A stretch of 38,481 nucleotides of DNA from Spirochaetota bacterium (GTDB taxonomy: Bacteria > Spirochaetota > Spirochaetia > DSM-27196 > PWMO01): positions 1 to 38,481 of the forward strand of contig JAAAOH010000370.1 in the NCBI GenBank assembly GCA_009908925.1, given 5' to 3'. Below are positions 8,613-16,586 of the stretch, piece by piece. The notes beneath the pieces are model-generated. The model was not told the origin of the DNA and did no database searches. It worked only from the letters and a program-made list of their open reading frames with translations. Every line of letters begins with the position of its first letter. Positions within the stretch are counted from its first letter, which is position 1. Position numbers and translations under genes: made by a program.

Positions 8613-8630
8613 CTGGCACGCCGTTTGCAA
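8613..8630 (+). promoter_or_regulatory. Sigma-54 (RpoN) promoter
   Basis: CTGGCACG (8613-8620), four bases, then TTTGCAA (8624-8630) reproduce the -24/-12 consensus, with the GG (8615-8616) and GC (8627-8628) doublets exactly ten bases apart. Transcription should begin near 8640, leaving a leader of about 38 bases that carries AGGAGGAG before ATG 8679. Confidence 0.8.
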
Positions 8631-8678
8631 CCTCTTTTACGATTCGGCCCTTTTATCCCGGTACGAGGAGGAGATATC

Positions 8679-9479
8679 ATGATAGCGCACACCCGGAATC
8701 CGTCCATGGAGCCACAGGCCACCTGCGTGTTCGGTCCCGTTCATTCGCGTCGACTCGGCCGCGTGATCTGCGCCGAGCTCGTTCCCCACAAGGTCTGCAC
8801 CTTCGACTGTATCTACTGTGAGCGTGGCCTCACCACCCGAAAAACCATCATGCGTGACATGTACTGCGATTTTCCGGCTGTTGTCGCGGAGATCCGAGAC
8901 CTGCTTCATTTCGAGCCCGACTATATCGCGCTGACCGGCGCCGGAGAGCCCCTCATTCAGGGGCAGGTCAACCAGCTCATGCAGCTCATCCGGACCGTCA
9001 CCGACGTGCCGATTGCGGTGATGTCGAGCGGCGGCCTGTTCTGGCGCGCGGACGTTCGTGCCGAGCTCATGGACGCAGACATCGTGTTGCCGTCGCTCGA
9101 CGCGGGCGACAACGCCACGCTGCAGGCGGTCAACAGACCCCATGCACGAATTGCCGTCGACGACATGATTGACGGATTGATCCGCTTCCGACGTCGTTTC
9201 AAAGGCCGCCCGATCTGGATGCGAACCACACTCGTCGGTGGAGTGAACGACACTGCGCAGAGCCTCGACCGCATTCGGCGTGCCGTCCGGCGAATCGAGC
9301 CGGATCGTCTCCAGATCCGCACCGCAGAGGTGCCGTCAATGGAGAGCAGCCACGTTATATCGCCGGACCGTCTCGAGCGCATCGTGGAGTACTTCGGCGA
9401 GAACACCGAGATCATCGATGAGGCTGCAACCGCCGAGCGCAGTCGGGGCTTCAGGGCGCTGGCCGCCGTCGCGGGGTAA
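8679..9479 (+). CDS. Radical SAM protein (COG0731-like)
   Basis: The 266-residue protein carries the radical-SAM cluster motif CxxxCxxC at C40, C44 and C47, followed by the SAM-contacting segment ALTGAGEPLI. These bind a [4Fe-4S] cluster that reductively cleaves S-adenosylmethionine. The opening FGPVHSRRLGRVICAELVPHK matches the COG0731 group of Fe-S oxidoreductases (related to wyosine synthases). There is no extra C-terminal cysteine cluster, so no SPASM domain. Start ATG 8679 is set by the strong AGGAGGAG five bases upstream. The gene is led by a near-perfect sigma-54 promoter with repeats upstream, so it should respond to an enhancer-binding regulator and a specific signal (nitrogen, redox or similar). 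The downstream HemL-like gene has its own promoter. The reaction is unknown. Confidence 0.85.
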   Translation: MIAHTRNPSMEPQATCVFGPVHSRRLGRVICAELVPHKVCTFDCIYCERGLTTRKTIMRDMYCDFPAVVAEIRDLLHFEPDYIALTGAGEPLIQGQVNQLMQLIRTVTDVPIAVMSSGGLFWRADVRAELMDADIVLPSLDAGDNATLQAVNRPHARIAVDDMIDGLIRFRRRFKGRPIWMRTTLVGGVNDTAQSLDRIRRAVRRIEPDRLQIRTAEVPSMESSHVISPDRLERIVEYFGENTEIIDEAATAERSRGFRALAAVAG

Positions 9480-9485
9480 CTTGCA

Positions 9486-9515
9486 TCGACAGATCGGGGG
9501 GAGCTGCTGCATAAT
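9486..9515 (+). promoter_or_regulatory. Promoter of class-III aminotransferase gene
   Basis: TCGACA and CATAAT are 18 bases apart, each one change from consensus. The -10 box ends eight bases before ATG 9524, and no Shine-Dalgarno is present, which fits a leaderless or near-leaderless message. Confidence 0.55.
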
Positions 9516-9523
9516 ACTGTGCC

Positions 9524-10906
9524 ATGGATAGACAGGCATACCGTTCAGAGCTCTCCGATTACTACGTGAGCAAGCACCCGAGTTCCCGCGAGCACTACGA
9601 GTGGGCAAGCGGGGTGCTGCTCGGCGGCGGCAGTCACAACCTGCGGCTCTTTCCACCGTTCCCTTTTTATCTCGCGGACGCACGAGGCGCCACCATCACG
9701 GACATCGACGGGAACACCTATGTCGATTTCTGGCAGGGGCATTTCGCGAACGTACTCGGGCACAACCCTCAGGTCGTGCTCGATATCATGCGGAAGGAGT
9801 TCGACGCAGACCGCGGTCTTATAAGCGGTTTCCCCACCCGCCAGCAGGCCGAGCTTGCCGAGCTGATCCGCGCCCGAGTGGATGCCGAGCGCGTGCGCTT
9901 CACCACCAGCGGAGCCCTGGCCACGATGAACGCGATCCTGCTCGCACGCGCCTACACCGGCCGGCGGATCGTCGTGAAGATCGCCGGTGGCTGGCACGGC
10001 GGGCAGCCGTTCGCGCTCAAGGGCATACACACCTATGAAGACGGGCTCGGGGCGATGGAGTCGGCGGGGCTGCCGGAGTGCTCGAACGCGGACGTCGTCG
10101 TCACGCGGTTCAACGACATCGAGGACCTGGAACGTGTGTTCGAGATGCACGGTTCTGAAATCGCCTGCTTCATCACCGAGCCCATGGTGGGCAGCGGTGG
10201 ATTGATATTCGCCGACCCCGCATACCTCCGGCGGGCGCAGGAGCTCACCAAAGAGCACGGCGCGCTCCTCATCCTCGATGAGGTTATTACGGGGTTCCGC
10301 CTCCACGCCGGTCCGCTGCAGGCCTTGTACCGGATCAAGCCCGACCTCACCGTATTCGGGAAGGCTATCGGCGGCGGCATGCCGGTGGCTGCCGTTGCCG
10401 GCCGCGAGGATGTGATGTCGCTCGCAGCCCCGGGGGCGCCCCACGACCAGGCAGTGAAGTTTGACGGGGGTACCTTCAGCGCCCATCCGGCCGCGATGAC
10501 CGCCGGAGTGGTATTTCTGCGCTACCTCATCGAGCACGAGGACGAAGTGTATCCCTACATCGGCCGTCTCGGTCGCATGGCGCGGGAAGGCATCGAGGAA
10601 CGGCTTCAGGCCTACGGAATCAACGCCCGCTGCGGCGGCGATGCGGACCCCGTAAGCGAGAATAGTTCTTTGGTCGCGGTGCACGTGCTGACCGATGGTA
10701 CCGCGTCGGTCAGTTCTCCCGATCAGGTTTACGACCCGGCGCGCAGCGACATGGAGCTGCGGGATGAGATCTTCAGGCTCGCGATGCTCAAGGAGGGCTT
10801 CCACGTCGTGCACGGCTACGGCGGGATCAGCTTCGCGCATACCGAGGAACAGATCCAGGAATCTCTCGACGCCTTCGAACGGATCGCCAGGCGGCTTGCG
10901 GAGTAA
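9524..10906 (+). CDS. Class-III PLP aminotransferase, glutamate-1-semialdehyde aminomutase-like
   Basis: This 460-residue cytosolic PLP enzyme resembles HemL (about 430 residues) but is longer. It shows YVDFWQGHFANVLGHNP, the phosphate-binding TTSGALATMNAILLAR, ITEPMVGSGG, LLILDEVITGFR with the PLP-nitrogen Asp, and FGKAIGGGMPVAA with Schiff-base lysine K280. The HemL-like subgroup includes aminomutases and many aminotransferases of secondary or sugar metabolism. No other haem genes are near, so assignment as hemL would be unsafe. It follows the sigma-54 controlled radical SAM gene by 44 bases but has its own promoter; the two might still cooperate. The start ATG is placed by the -10 box just upstream. 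Confidence 0.85.
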   Translation: MDRQAYRSELSDYYVSKHPSSREHYEWASGVLLGGGSHNLRLFPPFPFYLADARGATITDIDGNTYVDFWQGHFANVLGHNPQVVLDIMRKEFDADRGLISGFPTRQQAELAELIRARVDAERVRFTTSGALATMNAILLARAYTGRRIVVKIAGGWHGGQPFALKGIHTYEDGLGAMESAGLPECSNADVVVTRFNDIEDLERVFEMHGSEIACFITEPMVGSGGLIFADPAYLRRAQELTKEHGALLILDEVITGFRLHAGPLQALYRIKPDLTVFGKAIGGGMPVAAVAGREDVMSLAAPGAPHDQAVKFDGGTFSAHPAAMTAGVVFLRYLIEHEDEVYPYIGRLGRMAREGIEERLQAYGINARCGGDADPVSENSSLVAVHVLTDGTASVSSPDQVYDPARSDMELRDEIFRLAMLKEGFHVVHGYGGISFAHTEEQIQESLDAFERIARRLAE

Positions 10907-10972
10907 ACCGCCCGGGAGACGTGCTTGGGGCAGCCCGGCTTCCCATTCTGGTCGGAGCTGCCGCCTCCTGAT

Positions 10973-10990
10973 TATACTTTCCCGTGGAGG
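10973..10990 (+). promoter_or_regulatory. -10 box and Shine-Dalgarno of pcm
   Basis: TATACT (10973-10978) ends five bases before GTG 10984, and GGAGG (10986-10990) sits five bases before ATG 10996. Either a leaderless start at GTG 10984 or a 12-base leader with a Shine-Dalgarno for ATG 10996 is possible. The latter gives a cleaner signal peptide. Confidence 0.5.
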
Positions 10991-10995
10991 CGATC

Positions 10996-11703
10996 ATGAA
11001 GCACATGACGCTCATTCTCGTTCTTTTCGCTGGCGTGGCCGCGGCGGCGACCGGTCAGGATGACCGCGCCGGGGAGCGGCGCACGATGGTAGAACGTCAT
11101 ATCGCGGACGAGGACATCAGCGACCGGGCAGTCCTCGAGGCGATGCGTGCAGTGCCCAGGCACGAGTTCGTGCCGCGTGAGCACAGGGGGCGAGCGTACG
11201 CGAACCGGCCCCTTCCGATCGGGCACGGGCAGACGATCTCCCAGCCCTACGTCGTTGCCTACATGACCGACGTGCTCGAGCTCGAGAAGGATGACCGCGT
11301 GCTGGAGATCGGCACCGGCAGCGGCTATCAGGCTGCGGTACTCGCCGAGATCACCGACATGGTGTACACCATCGAGATCATCGAGGCGCTTGCTCGAACC
11401 GCCCGTCGCCGTCTCGAGCGGCTCGAGTACGACAACGTAGAGGTCAAACAGGGCGACGGCTACTTCGGCCGGCCCGAGCACGCACCATTCGACGCGATTA
11501 TCGTCACCGCTGCAGCCGGGCACATTCCCTCGCCGCTCGTCGAACAGCTCCGTCCCGGCGGCCGAATGGTAATCCCCGTGGGCCCCGTCTACGCGGTTCA
11601 GAATCTCATTCTCGTTACAAAGGATGATTCCGGCGAGGTCAGGACCGAGCAACTCCTGCCCGTGCGGTTCGTGCCGATGACCGGTCGCGCGCAGGAACGA
11701 TGA
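10996..11703 (+). CDS. pcm: Exported protein-L-isoaspartate O-methyltransferase
   Basis: PCMT methylates isoaspartyl residues in damaged proteins so that they can revert to aspartate, using S-adenosylmethionine. The 235-residue product has a signal peptide (hydrophobic LILVLFAGVAAAA, residues 5-17), so it probably works in the periplasm. The mature part carries FVPREHRGRAYANRPLPIGHGQT and QPYVVAYMTDVLEL, the family signatures, then the SAM motif VLEIGTGSGYQAA. ATG 10996 has GGAGG five bases upstream; GTG 10984 is an alternative. The stop overlaps the start of the next gene by four bases (ATGA), coupling it to a membrane protein with another SAM-type domain. The call is firm; periplasmic location is inferred, and how SAM would reach it is an open point. 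Confidence 0.9.
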   Translation: MKHMTLILVLFAGVAAAATGQDDRAGERRTMVERHIADEDISDRAVLEAMRAVPRHEFVPREHRGRAYANRPLPIGHGQTISQPYVVAYMTDVLELEKDDRVLEIGTGSGYQAAVLAEITDMVYTIEIIEALARTARRRLERLEYDNVEVKQGDGYFGRPEHAPFDAIIVTAAAGHIPSPLVEQLRPGGRMVIPVGPVYAVQNLILVTKDDSGEVRTEQLLPVRFVPMTGRAQER

Positions 11704-14219
11704 GCGCGCGGATCGCCCCGGCCGCCGGCGCGGTGTTTCTGGTCTCGGCGCTCGTGCTGGGGCTGCAGATCGCGTTCATCCGGGTGCTGTCCCTCGATAC
11801 CTACCATCACTTTACCTATCTGGTGATAAGTACGGCACTGCTCGGCTTCGGCGCAAGCGGTACCGTACTGAGCGTCGCGCGCCGATGGATCACCCGCCGC
11901 TTTGCCGGCGTGTCGGCTGCCATCCTCGTTCTCCTGGTCCTGAGCGCGGCGTATGCCTACCGCGTGGCGGTTGTCCTGCGGCCCGACATGCAGTACGTGC
12001 TCTATAGCTTTGCCGAAGTGATGAAGCTGTGGGCGCACACCCTGGTTTTGTTTCTGCCGTTCTTCTTCGGCGGCGCCTTCGTCGGTCTGGCCCTCTCAAC
12101 GTTTCACAGGCAGGTCGGCGCGATCTACGCTGCCAATATGATCGGCAGCGGACTCGGTGGCGTCGGCGGCGTGCTCCTCGCCTTCCTCGTCGTGCCATAC
12201 CGGATGCCGGCGGTCATCTCGGCCCTGGGCGTCGCGGCACTGGTCTTGTGGGTTTTCGCGTGGCCCGAGTACCACCGCGGCCGGGGGAGGATCATCGCCG
12301 GCGCCGCGCTTGCGGCGACCACGGTTGCCGCTGTCGCCGGACTGCTGCTCCCGGTCGAGTCGTCGGTTGATCAGTACAAGCCCATGGCTCACGCGCAGCG
12401 CCTCGCACGGCAGGGCGACGCCCGCTACGTCGACGGTACGTTCGGGCCACGCGCCCGGATCGACGTGTTCGACGTGCCGTCCATGCATCACACGCTCTTT
12501 GCCGCGCCCACGGCGCCCTCGCCCCCGCCGCAGCTCTCCCTGTTTCTCGACGGCGCTCACGCAGGCGGCGTGTTCCTTACGGGGGAGGCGACGGAGGCGG
12601 AGGTTGTGCGCCACACCGCGCAGTCCCTCGCGTACCGACAGGTCGAGCGGCCCCGCGTTCTGCTGCTCGGTGAGCAGACGGGGGTGAACGTGTGGCTTGC
12701 GCTCGCTCACGGTGCGCGGGAGGTGGTGGTGGTACAGCCCAATCCTCAGATCAGACGCGTGCTGGCCGACACCGACGGCGGTGCCGTGTTCCGGCACCCG
12801 GCTGTGGAAGTGGTGCACACCGAGCCGCGGCACTTTCTCGCGGCGGACGGAGGCGCGACGGCTTACGCGGGGGCGGACGGAGGCGCGGGCCGGGGCGCGG
12901 GCGGCGGTTCCGACAACGGCGCGTTCGACATCATCCATCTGGCGGAAGCGGAGGGGATGCCCGCCGGGTCGGGCGGGCTTGCCTCGATGCGGGAGGATTA
13001 CCTGTTGACCGTGGCGGCTGTGCGGGCGGCGGTGGACCGTCTGAGCCCGGAGGGACTGCTCACCGTGACCCGCGGCATGCAGACCCCGCCGCGTGACAAC
13101 GTGCGGCTGTTTTCGCTTCTCGCGGAGGCTCTGCGGGGCCCCGGCGGCCACGATCCCGCCTCCCGACTGCTGCAGGCGCGGAACTACCTCGCGGTCACCA
13201 CCATCGCTGCGGCACGCCCGCTCGAACCGGAGCGTGTTGCCGCGTTCCGCGAGGCCGCGGCAGAGCTCTCGATGGACGCCGACTACCATCCGGGGATATC
13301 ACCCGCCGACCTCACCAACAGAAACCGCGTGCCGGGGCCTGAAGACTCCGCCGGCTCCTACTACTATCATGCCGCGCAGCGGATACTCGGCGGTCAGGCG
13401 GAGCGCGAGAGGTTCTACGCGGACTGGGTCTACAACGTTCGACCTCCCACAGACGACAGTCCCTACTTCCACAGCTTCTTTCGCTGGGGCTCGCTCGACA
13501 CCTACATCGAGAGTTACGGCCGCTCCTGGTTTCAGCGCCTCGAGCTCGGCTATGCGGTGGTATTCGTCACCTTCCTGCAGGTGCTGCTTGCCGCCCTCGT
13601 CCTCGTGCTGGCACCCGTCCTCGTGGTGCGTCGCCGCGGCGGGACCGCAGGCGGGCGGGTCGGGTGGACGCTGCTGCACTTCACCGCCATCGGCCTCGGC
13701 TTTCTCTTTGTGGAGATGCTCCACATCCAGCGCTTTACTCGATTTCTCGGCGATCCCATATACGCGACCGCCGCCGTGCTGACCGCCATCCTCGTGTTCA
13801 GCGGCACGGGTAGCTATCTGCAGGGGCGGCTCAGGATGCCGCCGGGTCGTCGCATCCGGCTCGGCGGACTCGCTGTCGCGGTCCTTGCTCTCGTCTATTA
13901 TCTCGGACTCGATCCCGTGCTGGGCCTTGCAGTCGATGCGAACGAACCGCTGCGGTTCGTGATAAGCCTGGTGTTGCTGTTCCCGATTTCGTTCGCTCTG
14001 GGGTGGCTCATGCCGGCGGGGCTCGAGATAGCGGGAAACCGCTCCGAAGACCTCATACCGCTTGCGTGGGCGGTAAACGGGGTGGCCTCGGTAGCCGCCA
14101 CCCCGCTTTCGGTGATGATCGCGACAGGCGGGGGGTTTCTGGCGGTGAGTCTGATTGCTGGAGCCTGCTACCTGCTGGTCGCTGTCGCTGCTCCGCGAAC
14201 GCGCCACTCGGCGCTTTGA
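11700..14219 (+). CDS. Polytopic membrane protein with spermidine-synthase-like Rossmann domain
   Basis: The 839-residue protein has about six hydrophobic helices at the N-terminus (residues 8-220), a soluble domain (about 225-610) with a spermidine/spermine synthase-like fold, and further helices at the C-terminus (about 615-835). In the soluble part, LLLGEQTGVNVWLALAHG stands where aminopropyltransferases have their glycine-rich SAM loop, and VVVQPNP replaces the usual acidic VEIDP-type segment, so decarboxylated-SAM binding may be altered or lost. A Gly/Ala/Asp-rich insertion with a 16-base direct repeat interrupts it near residue 385. It overlaps pcm by four bases and is probably co-translated with it. 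Similar membrane-fused spermidine-synthase-like proteins are widespread but mostly uncharacterised. Its job is unknown. Confidence 0.75.
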   Translation: MSARIAPAAGAVFLVSALVLGLQIAFIRVLSLDTYHHFTYLVISTALLGFGASGTVLSVARRWITRRFAGVSAAILVLLVLSAAYAYRVAVVLRPDMQYVLYSFAEVMKLWAHTLVLFLPFFFGGAFVGLALSTFHRQVGAIYAANMIGSGLGGVGGVLLAFLVVPYRMPAVISALGVAALVLWVFAWPEYHRGRGRIIAGAALAATTVAAVAGLLLPVESSVDQYKPMAHAQRLARQGDARYVDGTFGPRARIDVFDVPSMHHTLFAAPTAPSPPPQLSLFLDGAHAGGVFLTGEATEAEVVRHTAQSLAYRQVERPRVLLLGEQTGVNVWLALAHGAREVVVVQPNPQIRRVLADTDGGAVFRHPAVEVVHTEPRHFLAADGGATAYAGADGGAGRGAGGGSDNGAFDIIHLAEAEGMPAGSGGLASMREDYLLTVAAVRAAVDRLSPEGLLTVTRGMQTPPRDNVRLFSLLAEALRGPGGHDPASRLLQARNYLAVTTIAAARPLEPERVAAFREAAAELSMDADYHPGISPADLTNRNRVPGPEDSAGSYYYHAAQRILGGQAERERFYADWVYNVRPPTDDSPYFHSFFRWGSLDTYIESYGRSWFQRLELGYAVVFVTFLQVLLAALVLVLAPVLVVRRRGGTAGGRVGWTLLHFTAIGLGFLFVEMLHIQRFTRFLGDPIYATAAVLTAILVFSGTGSYLQGRLRMPPGRRIRLGGLAVAVLALVYYLGLDPVLGLAVDANEPLRFVISLVLLFPISFALGWLMPAGLEIAGNRSEDLIPLAWAVNGVASVAATPLSVMIATGGGFLAVSLIAGACYLLVAVAAPRTRHSAL
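12838..12926 (+). repeat. In-frame low-complexity insertion with 16-base direct repeat
   Basis: GGCGGACGGAGGCGCG occurs exactly at 12842-12857 and again at 12872-12887, a 30-base (ten-codon) period. It encodes a Gly/Ala/Asp-rich loop in the Rossmann domain of the membrane protein. Confidence 0.75.
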
Positions 14220-14252
14220 TTTTTGGCCGATTTCATGGGATCATAGACGGCT

Positions 14253-16502
14253 ATGGATACGGTACATCTGCTTCCCGGCGGCGCCATGGGTCGCGAGTTC
14301 GTGCCGCCGGAGTTCGTCCCCGACGGTACGGATGAGTACTACCTTCGAAACCGGCAGCTCGGACGCGAGCTCGGGCGTCCGCTCGAGGACTTCCGTCATC
14401 TGCGTGCAGCCGAGATAGAGCTCCTGGTCAAGAACGGGAACGTGGCGGACGACTGGGACGACGTGCTCGTCACCGACGAGTTCGATCCGTCCCGCATCCT
14501 CAATTCCTCGTTCCACGGACTGGTTCGCATCGGCGCGGTTTCACGGGCCGCCCTCGAACACCACGACCTGCAGCTTCAGGTGGGTATCGCGAACAGCACG
14601 ATCTCTTCGTGTGATATCGGGGACCATGTTGCCATTCACAACGTGCGCTACCTTGCACATTACATCGTGGGCAATCGATGCATCATCACCAACATCGATG
14701 AGATGCACACCACGAACCACGCCAAGTTCGGGAACGGCATCCTGAAAGACGGCGAGACCGACGACGTGCTCATCACCCTCGACGTGATAAATGAGACCGG
14801 CAGTCGTGCCGTTCAGCCCTTCGACGGGATGATCCCGGCGGATGCCTACCTGTGGTCCCGCTACCGCGACGACGAGGCACTGCAGAGACAGCTCGCCGAA
14901 ATGACGCAGAACCGGTACGACTCCCGGCGCGGCTACTACGGGACCGTCGGCGAGCAGAGCGTCGTCAAGAACTCACGCATCATCAAGGATGTGAAGATTG
15001 GCTCCCACTGCTACATAAAGGGCGCCAACAAGCTGAAGAATCTCACCATCAATTCCAACAGCGATGAGCCGACCCAGATCGGTGAGGGCGTGGAGCTCGT
15101 AAACGGCATCATCGGCTACGGCTGTCGCATCTTCTACGGCTGCAAGGCCGTACGCTTCATCATGGGAAACAACTCCTCTCTCAAGTACGGCGCGAGGCTC
15201 ATCCACTCCTTCATGGGTGATAATTCCACGGTCTCCTGCTGTGAACTGCTGAACAATCTCATGTTCCCGGCGCACGAGCAGCACCACAACAACTCCTTTC
15301 TCATCGCCTCGGTGGTGATGGGGCAGAGCAATATCGCGGCCGGTGCCACGATCGGCTCCAACCACAACAGCCGCGCGAACGACAACGAGATCCAGGCCGG
15401 TCGGGGCTTCTGGCCCGGGTTATGCACGAGTCTCAAGCACTCATCGCGCTTTGCCTCCTTCGTTCTGCTCGCCAAGGGGCACTATCCCGCCGAGCTCGAC
15501 ATCCCGTTTCCCTTTTCGCTTCTGAGCAACAACACCTCACAGAACCGGCTCGAGGTGATGCCCGCGTTCTTCTGGACGCGCAATATGTACGCCCTCGCGC
15601 GGAACAGCTGGAAGTTCGGTGCCCGCGATACGAGAAAGCAGAAGACGCAGAATATCGAGTTCGACGCCCTTGCGCCGGACACAATCGAAGAGATCATCGC
15701 CGCGCGCGAGCTCCTGGCGATATGGACCGCGCAGGCGAAGGACGGCGAAGGCGCGGGCGGCGGAGACAGCGGGGGCGCCGCCAACGCGGGCGGAGCCGGG
15801 AACGCCGCCGACGCGGGCGCGCGTGCCGCGCGGGGACACGAGCTCCTCTCTTCGGACAGCCGCGAAACCGAGGGGCTTCTCGTTCGCGGAGAGCACATGG
15901 AGAAATCCCGCCGTGAGACCATCATCCTGAAACCGCGGGAGGGATACCTGGCCTACGGGGAGATGCTGCACTTCTACGCGGCAGTGAACCTTCTGGCCTA
16001 CCTCGAGGCTGGCGACGGACGCAGCTACGAGGCGATGTGTGACGCCCTTGCCGGAGAGCGGGTGCGGAGCTGGGTGAATCTCGGTGGTCAACTGGTGTCC
16101 GAGGCGGATGTGGATGAGCTGCGTGCGGATATCGGTGCCGGGCGACTCGACTCCTGGGAGGCGGTGCACGCGCGCTACGACGAGCTCTGGCAGCGCTATC
16201 CGCAGGAGAAGCAGCGCCACGCCTTTGCGGTTTTCGTTCTGCTACACGGGGGACGGATTCCCGCACGAGATGAGTGGTCCCGTTTCCTCGACCGTGCCAC
16301 GGAGATACAGGAGCTCAGGCGCGACCGGGTCTACGAGAGCAGGCAGAAGGATTACGAGAATCCCTTCCGCCGCGCCACGTATCGAAACGATGCAGAGATG
16401 GTCGCGGCGATCGGCAGCATCGAGGACAACCGGTTCGTGCAGCGGATTCGCGAGGAGACCGAGGCGTTTCGCCGCCGCGTCGAGGCCGTGCAGGCGCGGT
16501 AG
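14253..16502 (+). CDS. DUF4954 family protein with left-handed beta-helix (hexapeptide) domain
   Basis: This 749-residue cytosolic protein matches DUF4954, found mainly in spirochaetes and Bacteroidetes and not functionally defined. The N-terminal part (about 1-90) leads into a long run of hexapeptide-type turns (about 90-420), with segments such as IGSHCYIKGANKL and AGATIGSNHNSRANDNEIQ; such beta-helices occur in acyl- and nucleotidyl-transferases. The C-terminal half is helical and charged. Residues about 496-530 are a Gly/Ala/Asn/Asp-rich insertion. The gene follows the membrane protein by 33 bases. There is no Shine-Dalgarno, and the nearest -10-like box (CATAGA, 14242-14247) is weak, so it may be transcribed from upstream. 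A role in sugar-nucleotide or carbohydrate metabolism is plausible but unsupported by neighbours. Confidence 0.85.
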   Translation: MDTVHLLPGGAMGREFVPPEFVPDGTDEYYLRNRQLGRELGRPLEDFRHLRAAEIELLVKNGNVADDWDDVLVTDEFDPSRILNSSFHGLVRIGAVSRAALEHHDLQLQVGIANSTISSCDIGDHVAIHNVRYLAHYIVGNRCIITNIDEMHTTNHAKFGNGILKDGETDDVLITLDVINETGSRAVQPFDGMIPADAYLWSRYRDDEALQRQLAEMTQNRYDSRRGYYGTVGEQSVVKNSRIIKDVKIGSHCYIKGANKLKNLTINSNSDEPTQIGEGVELVNGIIGYGCRIFYGCKAVRFIMGNNSSLKYGARLIHSFMGDNSTVSCCELLNNLMFPAHEQHHNNSFLIASVVMGQSNIAAGATIGSNHNSRANDNEIQAGRGFWPGLCTSLKHSSRFASFVLLAKGHYPAELDIPFPFSLLSNNTSQNRLEVMPAFFWTRNMYALARNSWKFGARDTRKQKTQNIEFDALAPDTIEEIIAARELLAIWTAQAKDGEGAGGGDSGGAANAGGAGNAADAGARAARGHELLSSDSRETEGLLVRGEHMEKSRRETIILKPREGYLAYGEMLHFYAAVNLLAYLEAGDGRSYEAMCDALAGERVRSWVNLGGQLVSEADVDELRADIGAGRLDSWEAVHARYDELWQRYPQEKQRHAFAVFVLLHGGRIPARDEWSRFLDRATEIQELRRDRVYESRQKDYENPFRRATYRNDAEMVAAIGSIEDNRFVQRIREETEAFRRRVEAVQAR
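15739..15838 (+). repeat. In-frame low-complexity insertion with 27-base period
   Basis: GCCGCCAACGCGGGC (15777-15791) recurs as GCCGCCGACGCGGGC (15804-15818), exactly nine codons apart, within a Gly/Ala/Asn/Asp-coding stretch of the DUF4954 gene. Confidence 0.65.
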
Positions 16503-16551
16503 CCGGTATCTGCACGCCGGAAGCCGGGACCACGGGCAGCGGCGCGGCGGA

Positions 16552-16574
16552 TGCGGGCACCACAGGCGCCCGCA
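16552..16574. terminator. Hairpin between convergent genes
   Basis: A perfect seven-base stem, TGCGGGC with GCCCGCA, encloses a nine-base loop in the 84-base gap between convergent DUF4954 and oxidoreductase genes. There is no T-tract, so termination is a guess from position. Confidence 0.35.
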
Positions 16575-16586
16575 CGACCGTCTCGA

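Noticed and set aside
8361..8678. 106-codon N-terminal extension of the radical SAM protein
   Set aside because: It spans the sigma-54 promoter and is upstream of a strong Shine-Dalgarno and family-typical start.
9545..10840. Long minus-strand frame opposite the class-III aminotransferase
   Set aside because: The sense strand has a full PLP enzyme; the antisense product has no family features.
12096..13289. Long minus-strand frame opposite the membrane protein
   Set aside because: Antisense to a coding frame with clear helices and SAM fold; Arg/His-rich composition typical of a non-coding frame.
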